A stretch of 8,818 bases of DNA from an uncultured bacterium (GTDB lineage Bacteria > Bacillota > Clostridia > Oscillospirales > Ruminococcaceae), in assembly GCA_934845495.1 (NCBI GenBank), contig CAKWRB010000048.1, positions 1-8,818 on the forward strand. The letters run 5' to 3'. The position numbers were made by a program, and so were the translations under genes. The notes below the pieces were generated by a model that was given only the letters and a program-made list of their open reading frames with translations, did not search any database and was not told the origin of the DNA. Below are positions 1 to 6,300 of this stretch, piece by piece. The first letter of the stretch is position 1, and each line of letters starts with the position of its first letter.

Positions 1-19
1 TACCATGAAGCAAAGCGGA

Positions 20-116
20 ATGGTATAATTGGCCAATGGGACGGGAGCAGGCTTCGCCTGCGGATCGTCCGGCCATAGAACAAGTATAATAGCTGCTTTT
101 GCAGCTATTATACCAT
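20..116. repeat. Nested inverted-repeat region, possible small repeat element or structured RNA
   Basis: A 10-nt sequence at 20-29 (ATGGTATAAT) is perfectly complementary to 107-116, so the region has terminal inverted repeats. Inside, 30-75 can fold into a hairpin: 30-34 pairs with 71-75, 39-43 with 66-70, and 47-52 with 56-61 (GCAGGC-TTC-GCCTGC). A second perfect 13-bp hairpin is formed by 84-96 and 101-113 with a TTTT loop; it shares bases with the right terminal repeat, so the two pairings compete. A further TACCAT at 1-6 can pair with 20-25. No hairpin is followed by a proper T-run on either strand, so these are not simple intrinsic terminators. No gene is convincing here. It could be a MITE-like element, the edge of a larger repeat running off the window, or a structured RNA. 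The pairing is seen directly; the nature is inference. Confidence 0.45.
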
Positions 117-180
117 ACTCTCCCCTGTTTTGCACGGTCGAATTTGGGCCGGGCTGTGAGCATTCTGTAAATCCTGCATC

Positions 181-221
181 AAAAAGCCTGCCGGCTCCAT
201 CAGCTGGAAAACCGGCAGGCT
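181..221 (-). terminator. Intrinsic terminator of the CorC-family gene
   Basis: A perfect 10-bp stem is formed by 185-194 and 212-221 (AGCCTGCCGG with CCGGCAGGCT) around a 17-nt loop. Read on the minus strand it is followed directly by TTTTT (185-181). It starts 7 nt beyond the stop codon of the CNNM/CBS gene, which is where a Rho-independent terminator would be expected. The + strand flank (ATGGTTTTTA) is a weaker U-tract, so bidirectional action is less likely. Confidence 0.85.
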
Positions 222-228
222 ATGGTTT

Positions 229-1521
229 TTATTTCTGAGAGGAGCGGTCATCGCCCTCCTTGGACTCCATCGAGGAACGGCTTCGGTCAAAGGTCACACG
301 CAGGCGGTTCACACGCTGCTCATCCACAGCCAGCACCTGCACCGTAAAACCATCGTACCAGAACTCCTCTCCGGGCTCCGGAAGATGCTCCAGCATCTCC
401 ATAGCCCAGCCGCCCACGGTGGAAGATTCCGACTCGAAGTGGCGGTTGTAATAATCAAAGTCCTCGAACAGGTCATCGATATCCATATCACCGCTGACCT
501 CATAGCTGCCATCCGGGAGCTGCTGGAACGGGAGTTCCTCCTCCTCGTCCTCGTCCCAGATATCGCCGACGATCTCCTCCAGCAGGTCCTCCATGGTGAC
601 AATTCCCATGGTTCCGCCGTAATCATCGGTGACAATGGCAATGTGCGCCTTGCGGCGCTTGAACTCCGCCAGCATATTGGCAGCCGTCTTGGTTTTGTGT
701 ACATAGAGCGGCTCGGTGAGCATGGAGCGCAGATCGATCTCGCCGCCCCGCACCAGCGCCTCCAGAAAGTCCCGGCTCTGCAGGATGCCGATGATGTGGT
801 CGATATCGCCGTCATAAACCGGGATCCGGGTAAAGCGTTCCTCCAGGATCACCTCACGGATGGAATCCAGCGAATCGTGGATGTCCACTGCTACCAGGTC
901 CACCCGATGGGTGAGCAGCTTCTGCACTGGAACATCGTTGAAATCCAGGGCGGACTGCACCAGCTGGGCTTCATCCTCCTGCATCACGCCCTCTTCCTCG
1001 ATGGTATCCAGAATGTACTTGAGCTCTTCTTCGGTGACGGACGGGCTCTTGTCCCCCTTGGAACAGAGGCGAACCACTGCACGCTGCAGCAGCTGGAAAA
1101 TGCTGACGACCGGGGTGAGCAGAACAATCAGAAAATGCATCGGTGCTGCAATGGTCAATGCCAGCTTCTCGCTGTTTTCCTTCGCATAGGTCTTGGGCAG
1201 GATCTCACCGAAGATCAGCACCAGCACGGTGGTTACGGCGGTGGCGATCACGGCACCGGTGGCACCGAACAGGGCTGTTGTCACGGTGGTCATCAGGGCA
1301 GCCGACGCGGTGTTGACCACATTGTTGCCCACCAGAATGGTGGAGAGAGTGCGGTCAAAGTTTTCGGCCATATCCAGGGCCTGCTTGGCCTTTTTGCTTC
1401 CATTATCCGCATAGCTTTTCAGGCGGATCTTGTTTACAGTGGAAAGAGCTGTTTCCGATGCGGAGAAATAGGCTGAAAATGCCAGCAGTATCGCAAGCAA
1501 TATACAGTCCGATGTGTTCAA
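229..1521 (-). CDS. HlyC/CorC-family CNNM and CBS-pair membrane protein
   Basis: A 430-aa membrane protein of the family often annotated hemolysin C/CorC. Members are linked to Mg2+ (sometimes Co2+) export or homeostasis; the substrate here cannot be read from sequence. Domains: a DUF21/CNNM membrane domain at about residues 1-190, with hydrophobic stretches near 6-20, 62-80, 88-106 and 122-145; the signature SASETAL at 20-26 and GEILPK at 105-110; a CBS pair at about 203-325 (RIPVYD at 232-237, then AIVTDDYGGTMGIVTMEDLL at 295-314); an acidic run at 322-329; and a C-terminal CorC_HlyC domain at about 332-412. The length is normal and nothing is truncated. The start is TTG at 1521: GGAG lies 10 nt upstream and the membrane domain begins almost at once, so a later start would cut the first helix. 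It has its own promoter and terminator and is not part of the pnp operon. Confidence 0.9.
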   Translation of the reverse strand: MNTSDCILLAILLAFSAYFSASETALSTVNKIRLKSYADNGSKKAKQALDMAENFDRTLSTILVGNNVVNTASAALMTTVTTALFGATGAVIATAVTTVLVLIFGEILPKTYAKENSEKLALTIAAPMHFLIVLLTPVVSIFQLLQRAVVRLCSKGDKSPSVTEEELKYILDTIEEEGVMQEDEAQLVQSALDFNDVPVQKLLTHRVDLVAVDIHDSLDSIREVILEERFTRIPVYDGDIDHIIGILQSRDFLEALVRGGEIDLRSMLTEPLYVHKTKTAANMLAEFKRRKAHIAIVTDDYGGTMGIVTMEDLLEEIVGDIWDEDEEEELPFQQLPDGSYEVSGDMDIDDLFEDFDYYNRHFESESSTVGGWAMEMLEHLPEPGEEFWYDGFTVQVLAVDEQRVNRLRVTFDRSRSSMESKEGDDRSSQK

Positions 1522-1599
1522 TTCTGTTCAACTCCAATTTTTAATCAATCTTAAATTTCAGCCAGCGGCTGGATAGCTTCCAATAAACTATCATTCCTT

Positions 1600-1628
1600 A
1601 TTTTATCAAAATAAAAACCGGTTCTCAA
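1600..1628 (-). promoter_or_regulatory. Sigma-A-type promoter for the CorC-family gene
   Basis: On the minus strand the -35 box is TTGAGA (1628-1623), the spacer is exactly 17 nt, and the -10 box is TAAAAT (1605-1600). Transcription would start near 1593, giving a leader of about 72 nt before the TTG start at 1521. The leader has a GGAG at 1535-1532 and a weak 5-bp hairpin (1572-1576 with 1588-1592). I see no M-box or other Mg2+ riboswitch, and the leader is too short for an M-box. The promoter is in the AT-rich gap after the pnp terminator, so it fits an independent transcript. Confidence 0.7.
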
Positions 1629-1691
1629 CTAAAGTTTTCCCTTGTTTCCGGCTGTTTTTACCGGTATCGGTTCAATTTTCCCCAAAAACCC

Positions 1692-1726
1692 AAAACAAGG
1701 GACGATTTTCAGTCGTCCCTTGCTTT
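1692..1726 (-). terminator. Intrinsic terminator of pnp
   Basis: A perfect 10-bp stem is formed by 1696-1705 and 1713-1722 (CAAGGGACGA with TCGTCCCTTG) around a 7-nt loop. On the minus strand it is followed by TTTTGGGTTTTT, an interrupted but T-rich tail, and preceded by an A-rich stretch. It begins 9-13 nt after the pnp stop codon and marks the end of the rpsO-pnp unit. The + strand tail (CTTTTATT) is also T-rich, so it may work both ways. Confidence 0.85.
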
Positions 1727-1734
1727 TATTCGGG

Positions 1735-3846
1735 TCAATCCTTCTTTTTTGCCTCCATGGCTTCCAGCGCATCGCGGCGGGACAGATTGATTCGGCCCTG
1801 GGAATCGATCTCGGTCACCTTGACGATGATCTCATCTCCCACCGACACCACATCTTCCACACGCTCTACACGCTTGGTATCCAGCTTGGAGATATGTACC
1901 AGGCCTTCCTTGCCGGGTGCAATCTCCACAAAGGCGCCAAAGTTCATCAGACGGGTCACGCGGCCCTTGTAGAAGGCGCCGACCTCGGGATCCTTGGCAA
2001 TGGTCTCGATGATCTGCACCGCACGACGGCAGCCGTCCATATCCACACCGGATACAAAGACATGGCCATCGTCCTCGATGTCGATCTTAACGCCGCAGTC
2101 GGCCGAGATCTTCTGGATCACCTTACCGCCGGAACCGATCACCTCACGGATCTTCTCGGTGTCGATGGTCAGGGTGAGCATCTTGGGTGCATACTGGCTC
2201 AGCTCCGGACGAACCTCCGGAATGGCCTTGAGCATGATCTCGTCCAGGATATAGCAGCGGGCCTTGTAGGTCTTGTCCAGGGCGCTGCGGATCACATCAT
2301 AGCTGATGCCGTGTACCTTCATATCCACCTGGATGGCGGTGATACCCTTGTGTGTACCGCCCACCTTAAAGTCCATATCGCCGAAGAAGTCCTCCAGTCC
2401 CTGGATATCCACCATGGTGCTCCAGCCGTCGCCCTCCGAAATCAGGCCGCAGGAGATACCGGCTACGGGAGCCTTGATGGGCACACCGGCATCCATCAGG
2501 GCCAGTGTGGAGCCACAGATGGAAGCCTGGGAGGTGGAACCGTTGGAGGACAGGACCTCCGACACCAGGCGCAGAGTGTAGGGGAACTCCTCCACCGACG
2601 GGATCACCGGGCGCAGGGCTTTTTCAGCCAGCGCGCCATGGCCGATCTCGCGGCGGCCCGGTCCACGGGAGGGACGAGTCTCGCCCACCGAGTAGGAGGG
2701 GAAATTGTAGTGATGGATGTAGCGCTTCTCGGTCTCCTCGTCGATTCCGTCCAGCAGCTGAGAATCCCGGATGGAGCCCAGGGTGGCAATGGTCAGCACC
2801 TGGGTCTGGCCGCGGGTGAACATACCCGAACCGTGTACCCGGGGGATCAGGTCTACTTCTGCAGCCAGCGGACGCATCTCGTCCATGCCGCGGCCGTCCA
2901 CACGCTTGCCCTCATCCAGCAGCCAACGGCGCACTACAAACTTCTGCAGCTTGTAGAGGCACTCGTCGATCTGCATCTCCTCATCCGGGTAGATGGAATC
3001 AAAGTGGGCGTGTACCTCCTCGTACACCGGACGCAGGCGCTCTTCCCGGACATTCTTGTCATCGGTGTCCAGCGCATACTTCACACGGTCGATGGCGTAT
3101 TCCTTCACAGCCTCGAACATATCGTGGTCCAGTTCCTTGGATTCAAAGGCAAACTTGGTCTTGCCAATCTCGGCCTGTACCTCCGAGATGAAGCGGCACA
3201 TCTTCTGCACTTCCTGGTGGCCCTTGATGATGGCATCCATCATGGTGTCATTGTCCACTTCGTTGGCGCCGCACTCCAGCATGCACACCTTCTCCTCGGT
3301 ACCGCAGACGGTGAGGTTCAGATCGCTCTTCAGGCGCTGTTCCGCAGTGGGGTTGAGGATCAGTTCTCCATCCACCATACCAACGCTGATGCCGGCGATG
3401 GGGCCTGCCCACGGAATATCCGAAATGGAGAGAGCAAAGGATGTGCCCACGATTCCGCAGACCTCGGGCGAATAGTCGGGGTCCACCGAGAGCACGGTCA
3501 TCACAACAGCAACATCGTTGCGCATATCCGAGGGGAAGAGCGGGCGGATGGAGCGGTCCACCACGCGGGAGGACAGCACAGCCTTTTCACTGGGGCGGCC
3601 CTCCCGGCGCAGGAAGGAGCCGGGGATGCGGCCCACCGAGTAGAGCTTCTCCTCAAAGTCCACCGACAGCGGGAAGAAGTCAATGCCGTCCCGGGGCTTC
3701 TGAGAAGCGGTGACATTGACCAGAACAGTGGTTTCGCCGTAGCGCACCAGGCAGGAGCCATTGGAAAGTCCACACATTTTGCCGACTTCAAAGCTCATTT
3801 CCCGTCCGGCGAATTCGGTTTTGAATACACGAAAATTCTCGAACAT
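1735..3846 (-). CDS. pnp: Polyribonucleotide nucleotidyltransferase (PNPase)
   Basis: A 703-aa homotrimeric 3'-5' exoribonuclease that degrades RNA phosphorolytically, releasing nucleoside diphosphates; it acts in cytoplasmic mRNA decay and RNA quality control. Domains in order: RNase PH 1 at about 5-215 (SRVVDRSIRPLFP at 93-105), an all-helical linker at about 235-310, RNase PH 2 at about 315-545, KH at about 555-615 with the GxxG loop GSGG at 571-574, and S1 at about 622-692 (NFGAFVEIAPGKEGLVHIS, 635-653). The active-site residues Asp486, Asp492 and Lys494 are present in EDFFGDMDFKVGG (485-497). The length matches the family. The start at 3846 is fixed by AAGGAGG 8 nt upstream (3855-3861); the frame stays open to 3933, but those 29 extra residues precede the usual PNPase N-terminus and include the ribosome binding site. 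It follows rpsO, the most common arrangement in bacteria, behind a structured leader. Confidence 0.98.
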   Translation of the reverse strand: MFENFRVFKTEFAGREMSFEVGKMCGLSNGSCLVRYGETTVLVNVTASQKPRDGIDFFPLSVDFEEKLYSVGRIPGSFLRREGRPSEKAVLSSRVVDRSIRPLFPSDMRNDVAVVMTVLSVDPDYSPEVCGIVGTSFALSISDIPWAGPIAGISVGMVDGELILNPTAEQRLKSDLNLTVCGTEEKVCMLECGANEVDNDTMMDAIIKGHQEVQKMCRFISEVQAEIGKTKFAFESKELDHDMFEAVKEYAIDRVKYALDTDDKNVREERLRPVYEEVHAHFDSIYPDEEMQIDECLYKLQKFVVRRWLLDEGKRVDGRGMDEMRPLAAEVDLIPRVHGSGMFTRGQTQVLTIATLGSIRDSQLLDGIDEETEKRYIHHYNFPSYSVGETRPSRGPGRREIGHGALAEKALRPVIPSVEEFPYTLRLVSEVLSSNGSTSQASICGSTLALMDAGVPIKAPVAGISCGLISEGDGWSTMVDIQGLEDFFGDMDFKVGGTHKGITAIQVDMKVHGISYDVIRSALDKTYKARCYILDEIMLKAIPEVRPELSQYAPKMLTLTIDTEKIREVIGSGGKVIQKISADCGVKIDIEDDGHVFVSGVDMDGCRRAVQIIETIAKDPEVGAFYKGRVTRLMNFGAFVEIAPGKEGLVHISKLDTKRVERVEDVVSVGDEIIVKVTEIDSQGRINLSRRDALEAMEAKKKD

Positions 3847-3854
3847 CGATTTTA

Positions 3855-3861
3855 CCTCCTT
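3855..3861 (-). promoter_or_regulatory. Ribosome binding site that sets the pnp start
   Basis: AAGGAGG on the minus strand, 8 nt before the ATG at 3846. It rules out the longer open frame that begins at 3933, because that version would encode the Shine-Dalgarno sequence inside the protein. Confidence 0.9.
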
Positions 3862-3891
3862 CGTTGGAACCGGCCGATCCGCCGCCTGATT

Positions 3892-3954
3892 TTTTAGCAA
3901 TGGACCCGCGGTTTGATCCCAGAGCGGAACCAAACAGCCGGTCTACTGCTAAAA
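3892..3954 (-). promoter_or_regulatory. Long imperfect hairpin in the pnp leader
   Basis: The rpsO-pnp gap can form one extended stem: 3892-3899 with 3947-3954 (TTTTAGCA with TGCTAAAA, 8 bp), one mismatch (3900/3946), 3901-3906 with 3940-3945 (6 pairs including one G-U or its complement), a mismatch, 3908-3909 with 3937-3938, a mismatch, then 3911-3915 with 3931-3935 (GTTTG with CAAAC). About 21 pairs lie in one arm, ending roughly 30 nt before the pnp ribosome binding site. No U-tract follows it on the minus strand, so it is not a terminator. In E. coli the pnp leader is a long RNase III-cut stem through which PNPase represses itself; this hairpin sits in a similar position, but an equivalent role here is inference. 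Confidence 0.5.
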
Positions 3955-3997
3955 GAGTGCAGGACAGCCGGACCACCGGCAATTCCATATAAGCACA

Positions 3998-4025
3998 AAA
4001 GGCAGGTGAATGGACCACCTGCCTT
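3998..4025 (-). terminator. Terminator-like hairpin between rpsO and pnp
   Basis: A perfect 10-bp stem is formed by 3999-4008 and 4016-4025 (AAGGCAGGTG with CACCTGCCTT) around a 7-nt loop. It starts about 20 nt after the rpsO stop. On the minus strand the stem is followed by TTGTGCTTATAT; with the final stem bases this gives TTTTGTGCTT, a modest U-tract. It probably gives partial termination or protects the 3' end of rpsO mRNA. I found no convincing promoter between it and pnp, so pnp would depend on readthrough. Confidence 0.65.
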
Positions 4026-4044
4026 CTTAAGCCGTAAAAAACTA

Positions 4045-4311
4045 TTACTTGCGCAGACCCAGCTTGGCAACGATGGCGCGGTAGCGCTCGATATCCTTCT
4101 TCTGGAGGTAGTTGAGCAGATTTCTTCTCTTACCAACCATCTTCAGCAGACCGCGGCGGGAGTGATGGTCCTTCTGATGAACCTTCACATGCTCGGTCAG
4201 GTCGTTGATCCGCTTGGTGAGGATCGCGATCTGCACCTCTGCAGAACCGGTATCGGCCTCGTGGGCTCTGTTGTCAGCAATAATAGCCTGCTTTTCTTCC
4301 TTGAGCATCAT
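4045..4311 (-). CDS. rpsO: 30S ribosomal protein S15
   Basis: An 88-aa primary 16S rRNA-binding protein that binds the central-domain three-way junction and helps build the 30S platform. The whole chain matches S15: an N-terminal helix with LKEEKQ, the [21 protein letters not shown] segment split over about residues 21-41, [12 protein letters not shown] at about 45-56, and the C-terminal [20 protein letters not shown] region. The usual length is 88-89. The start is taken as ATG at 4311 because GAGGTG (4326-4321) lies 9 nt upstream; the in-frame GTG at 4323 is itself part of that Shine-Dalgarno and cannot be the start. A second ATG follows at once (4308). It is placed between ribF and pnp and has its own promoter inside ribF. 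S15 represses its own mRNA in several bacteria, and a structured leader is present here. Confidence 0.98.
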   Translation of the reverse strand: MMLKEEKQAIIADNRAHEADTGSAEVQIAILTKRINDLTEHVKVHQKDHHSRRGLLKMVGKRRNLLNYLQKKDIERYRAIVAKLGLRK

Positions 4312-4425
4312 AGTTACATTCACCTCATAAAAATTTTTGTACAGCCATGAACTAAGCTTGAGGCCTGGTGAACAGCCGCGGTAAAAGCAGCGGCAAACCC
4401 CTCAGGCTGAGTACAGGTCAGTTAC
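4312..4425 (-). promoter_or_regulatory. rpsO 5' leader, candidate S15 autoregulatory RNA
   Basis: From the predicted transcription start (about 4425) to the ATG there are about 114 nt. On the minus strand GCCTGAGG (4407-4400) can pair with CCTCAAGC (4363-4356), 7 of 8 positions, enclosing a GC-rich hairpin GCCGC (4394-4390) with GCGGC (4379-4375). The Shine-Dalgarno GAGGTG is at 4326-4321. Ribosomal protein S15 is known to bind and repress its own leader in E. coli and in Firmicutes, using different folds. I cannot match this fold to a known one by eye, so the assignment is by position and structure only. Confidence 0.4.
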
Positions 4426-5383
4426 CAATAGATTGTATCACAGCTGTGCCGTTTTGTAAAGGGATTTCCCGGTATTTTTCGCAGAGCTCCACCGATTTCC
4501 GGGTGCTGTCTTCAATGGCCTGGCGCAGCTCCTCCAGCGAGCCGAATTTCTTCTCCCCGCGGACAAAGTGGTAGAACTCCACCACCAGCTTCTTGCCGTA
4601 CAGATCCCCCTCGTAGTCCACCAGAAAGGTCTCGCTGAGGACGGTATCCCCGCCCACGGTGGGCTTCTTCCCCACATTGGTGGAGCCCACATAGCGCTTT
4701 CCATCGCAGACTGCAATGGTGGCATAGACGCCGTTCTGCGGAATGATCTGCTCATCCGGGAAGTACTGGTTTGCTGTGGGGTAGTTCCACTGCCGGCCCA
4801 GCCCCCGTCCATGCACCACCGGAGCAATCAGGGTAAAGGGGTGCCCCAGCAGGCGGTTGGCCGCTTCGATGTCGCCCTCCCGGAGGGTTTTGCGGATCAG
4901 AGTGGAGCTGATGATCTCCCTCTTCTCCCGCTCCAGCGGCAGTACGATCACCTCGATGCCGTATTCCCGGCCCAGCCGGCAGAGGAGTTCGGCATCGCCG
5001 GCGGCGAATTTTCCAAAGCGGAAGTTCTCGCCGCAGGCCACGACCCGGGCTTTGAATCGATCCACCAACACGGTGCGGACAAACTCCTCCGGTGTGAAAT
5101 CGCGGAACTCCTCAAAGGGCGGACGAAAGATCTGCTGCACCCCCATGCGCTCGAGGATGTACTGCTTGACCTCATCGGTCTGGATCAGATCCCCCACCGG
5201 TTTGGGGCTGCCCTTCCCCGAAGAAAAGGTGAACACGCAGGGGGTCAGCCCCTGCTGGTCAGCCGCCTGCACCACTGCAGAGATGACCTTGGTGTGTCCG
5301 CGGTGGATCCCATCAAAGAATCCCAGCGCCACAGCGGTGGGATTTTCGGGAAGATGTGCGGACAAAGTATCAGAGAGGATCAA
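4418..5383 (-). CDS. ribF: Bifunctional riboflavin kinase / FAD synthetase
   Basis: A 321-aa cytoplasmic enzyme that phosphorylates riboflavin to FMN and then adenylates FMN to FAD. The N-terminal nucleotidyltransferase domain (about 13-165) has GFFDGIHRGH at 21-30 (the family's G-FDG-H-GH motif), CGENFRFG at 117-124 and ISSTLIR at 158-164. The C-terminal riboflavin kinase domain (about 180-300) has GRGLGRQWNYPTAN at 192-205, NGVYA at 217-221 and NVGKKPTVG at 236-244. The length is typical and both domains are intact. The start is TTG at 5383, with AGGAAGG 7 nt upstream (5397-5391); no ATG or GTG gives a better match to the family N-terminus. It lies 26 nt after truB, so it is co-transcribed. 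No FMN riboswitch fits in that gap. Its last codons carry the rpsO promoter. Confidence 0.96.
   Translation of the reverse strand: MILSDTLSAHLPENPTAVALGFFDGIHRGHTKVISAVVQAADQQGLTPCVFTFSSGKGSPKPVGDLIQTDEVKQYILERMGVQQIFRPPFEEFRDFTPEEFVRTVLVDRFKARVVACGENFRFGKFAAGDAELLCRLGREYGIEVIVLPLEREKREIISSTLIRKTLREGDIEAANRLLGHPFTLIAPVVHGRGLGRQWNYPTANQYFPDEQIIPQNGVYATIAVCDGKRYVGSTNVGKKPTVGGDTVLSETFLVDYEGDLYGKKLVVEFYHFVRGEKKFGSLEELRQAIEDSTRKSVELCEKYREIPLQNGTAVIQSIGN
4432..4460 (-). promoter_or_regulatory. Internal promoter for rpsO-pnp within ribF
   Basis: On the minus strand the -35 box is TTTACA (4460-4455), the spacer is 17 nt, and the -10 box is TACAAT (4437-4432); each box differs from consensus at one position. 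The predicted start is near 4425, just before the ribF stop codon (4420-4418). The promoter is embedded in the last coding codons of ribF, a good place to supply extra rpsO-pnp mRNA independently of the infB operon. Confidence 0.75.
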
Positions 5384-5390
5384 GTGCAGT

Positions 5391-5397
5391 CCTTCCT
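5391..5397 (-). promoter_or_regulatory. Ribosome binding site supporting the TTG start of ribF
   Basis: AGGAAGG on the minus strand, 7 nt before TTG at 5383, in the short truB-ribF gap. The spacing and strength make the TTG start credible. Confidence 0.8.
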
Positions 5398-5409
5398 TTC
5401 GCTAAAAAA

Positions 5410-6300
5410 TCACAGGAGTTTGAAGAGCTTGCGGGTCACCAGCCGGCCGGATTCCCGGTCGGGGGCGACAATGCCCAGAAATTCCCCGGCCTCCGACCAG
5501 ACAGCCAGCTCCTCCCCGTCCGGGAGATCGAACTGGGACAGGGAGAGCGGCGCCCCATTGAGGAAGAGCCGGGTGAGCTTGGCGCTCAGGGTGAGCCGGG
5601 GCAGGCAGTCAAAGATCCGCTCCACCGGGATCACCGCCTCCTCGGCCCGGCCCTCCTGCGCCAGGGCAGTAAGCTGTTCCAGGGTCAGGCAGTCCGCCTC
5701 GGTAAAACCGGCTGCCATGGTACGGCGCAATTGGGTGAGCATGGCACCGCAGCCCAGCTTCTCCCCGATGTCGTGGCAGAGAGTGCGGATGTAGCTGCCC
5801 TTGGAGCAGTGTACATCGATCTCTGCCCAGTCCTCCCCAAGCTCCAGGATCTCGATGGAGTAGAAGGTCACCGGGCGGGGAGTGCGCTCTACGGTGCCGC
5901 CCTCCCGGGCGATGTCGTAGAGGCGGCGGCCACCCACCTGCACCGCCGAATACATCGGCGGCAGCTGCATCTGCTCCCCTTCAAAGGAGCGGATGGCGGC
6001 AGCAAACTCCTCCCGGCTCACCCGCACCTCCCGGCGCTCCAGAACGGTGCCGGTGCAGTCCTGGGTGTCGGTGGTGACCCCCAGCTGGAACCGGGCCCGG
6101 TAGCGCTTATCCTGCACCGGCAGGATATCACACGCCTTGGTGGCCCGCCCCAGAAAGACGGGCAGCACCCCGGTGGTCATCGGGTCCAGTGTTCCGGCAT
6201 GGCCCACTTTTTTCATGTGCAGGATTCCCCGCACCCGGGCGATCACATCAAAGGAGGTGTGCTCGGCGGGTTTGTCAATGCAGATGATCCCATCTCTCAT
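5410..6300 (-). CDS. truB: tRNA pseudouridine(55) synthase
   Basis: A 296-aa enzyme that isomerises uridine 55 in the T-loop of tRNAs to pseudouridine. The catalytic motif GHAGTLDPMTTGVLP lies at 33-47 with the nucleophile Asp39. Other family blocks are the start IICIDKPAEHTSFDV (5-19), PPMYSAVQVGGRRLYDIAREG (split over 114-134), and KGSYIRTLCHDIGEKLGCGA (167-186). The remaining region, about 225-296, is the C-terminal TruB/PUA-like domain. The length is typical. The start at 6300 is chosen because the ATG overlaps the nrnA stop as ATGA, a common sign of translational coupling, and because the IDKP block follows at once. The frame stays open to 6375 inside nrnA, but that extension does not resemble TruB. 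A recognisable ribosome binding site is weak (AGGA 12 nt upstream), fitting coupled reinitiation. Confidence 0.96.
   Translation of the reverse strand: MRDGIICIDKPAEHTSFDVIARVRGILHMKKVGHAGTLDPMTTGVLPVFLGRATKACDILPVQDKRYRARFQLGVTTDTQDCTGTVLERREVRVSREEFAAAIRSFEGEQMQLPPMYSAVQVGGRRLYDIAREGGTVERTPRPVTFYSIEILELGEDWAEIDVHCSKGSYIRTLCHDIGEKLGCGAMLTQLRRTMAAGFTEADCLTLEQLTALAQEGRAEEAVIPVERIFDCLPRLTLSAKLTRLFLNGAPLSLSQFDLPDGEELAVWSEAGEFLGIVAPDRESGRLVTRKLFKLL

Noticed and set aside
84..113. The perfect 13-bp hairpin as an intrinsic terminator
   Set aside because: It is AT-rich and not followed by a T-run on either strand; the CorC-family gene already has a better terminator at 181-221.
29..238. A 69-codon + strand open frame in the left intergenic region
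   Set aside because: It reads through the inverted repeats and the CorC terminator, has no ribosome binding site and resembles nothing known.
385..1476. A 363-codon open frame on the + strand, antisense to the CorC-family gene
   Set aside because: Composition is that of an antisense shadow and there is no recognisable domain; the minus-strand protein is clearly a complete CNNM/CBS protein.
1642..3897. A 751-codon open frame on the + strand, antisense to pnp
   Set aside because: It mirrors pnp almost exactly, resembles no family, is rich in His, Gln, Leu and Gly as expected from antisense reading of GC-rich codons, and has no ribosome binding site. pnp carries all catalytic residues.
3847..3933. 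Longer PNPase starting at 3933
   Set aside because: The extra 29 residues precede the usual N-terminus and cover the strong AAGGAGG site that serves the ATG at 3846.
5384..5409. FMN riboswitch controlling ribF
   Set aside because: The truB-ribF gap is only 26 nt, far too short for an FMN riboswitch aptamer.
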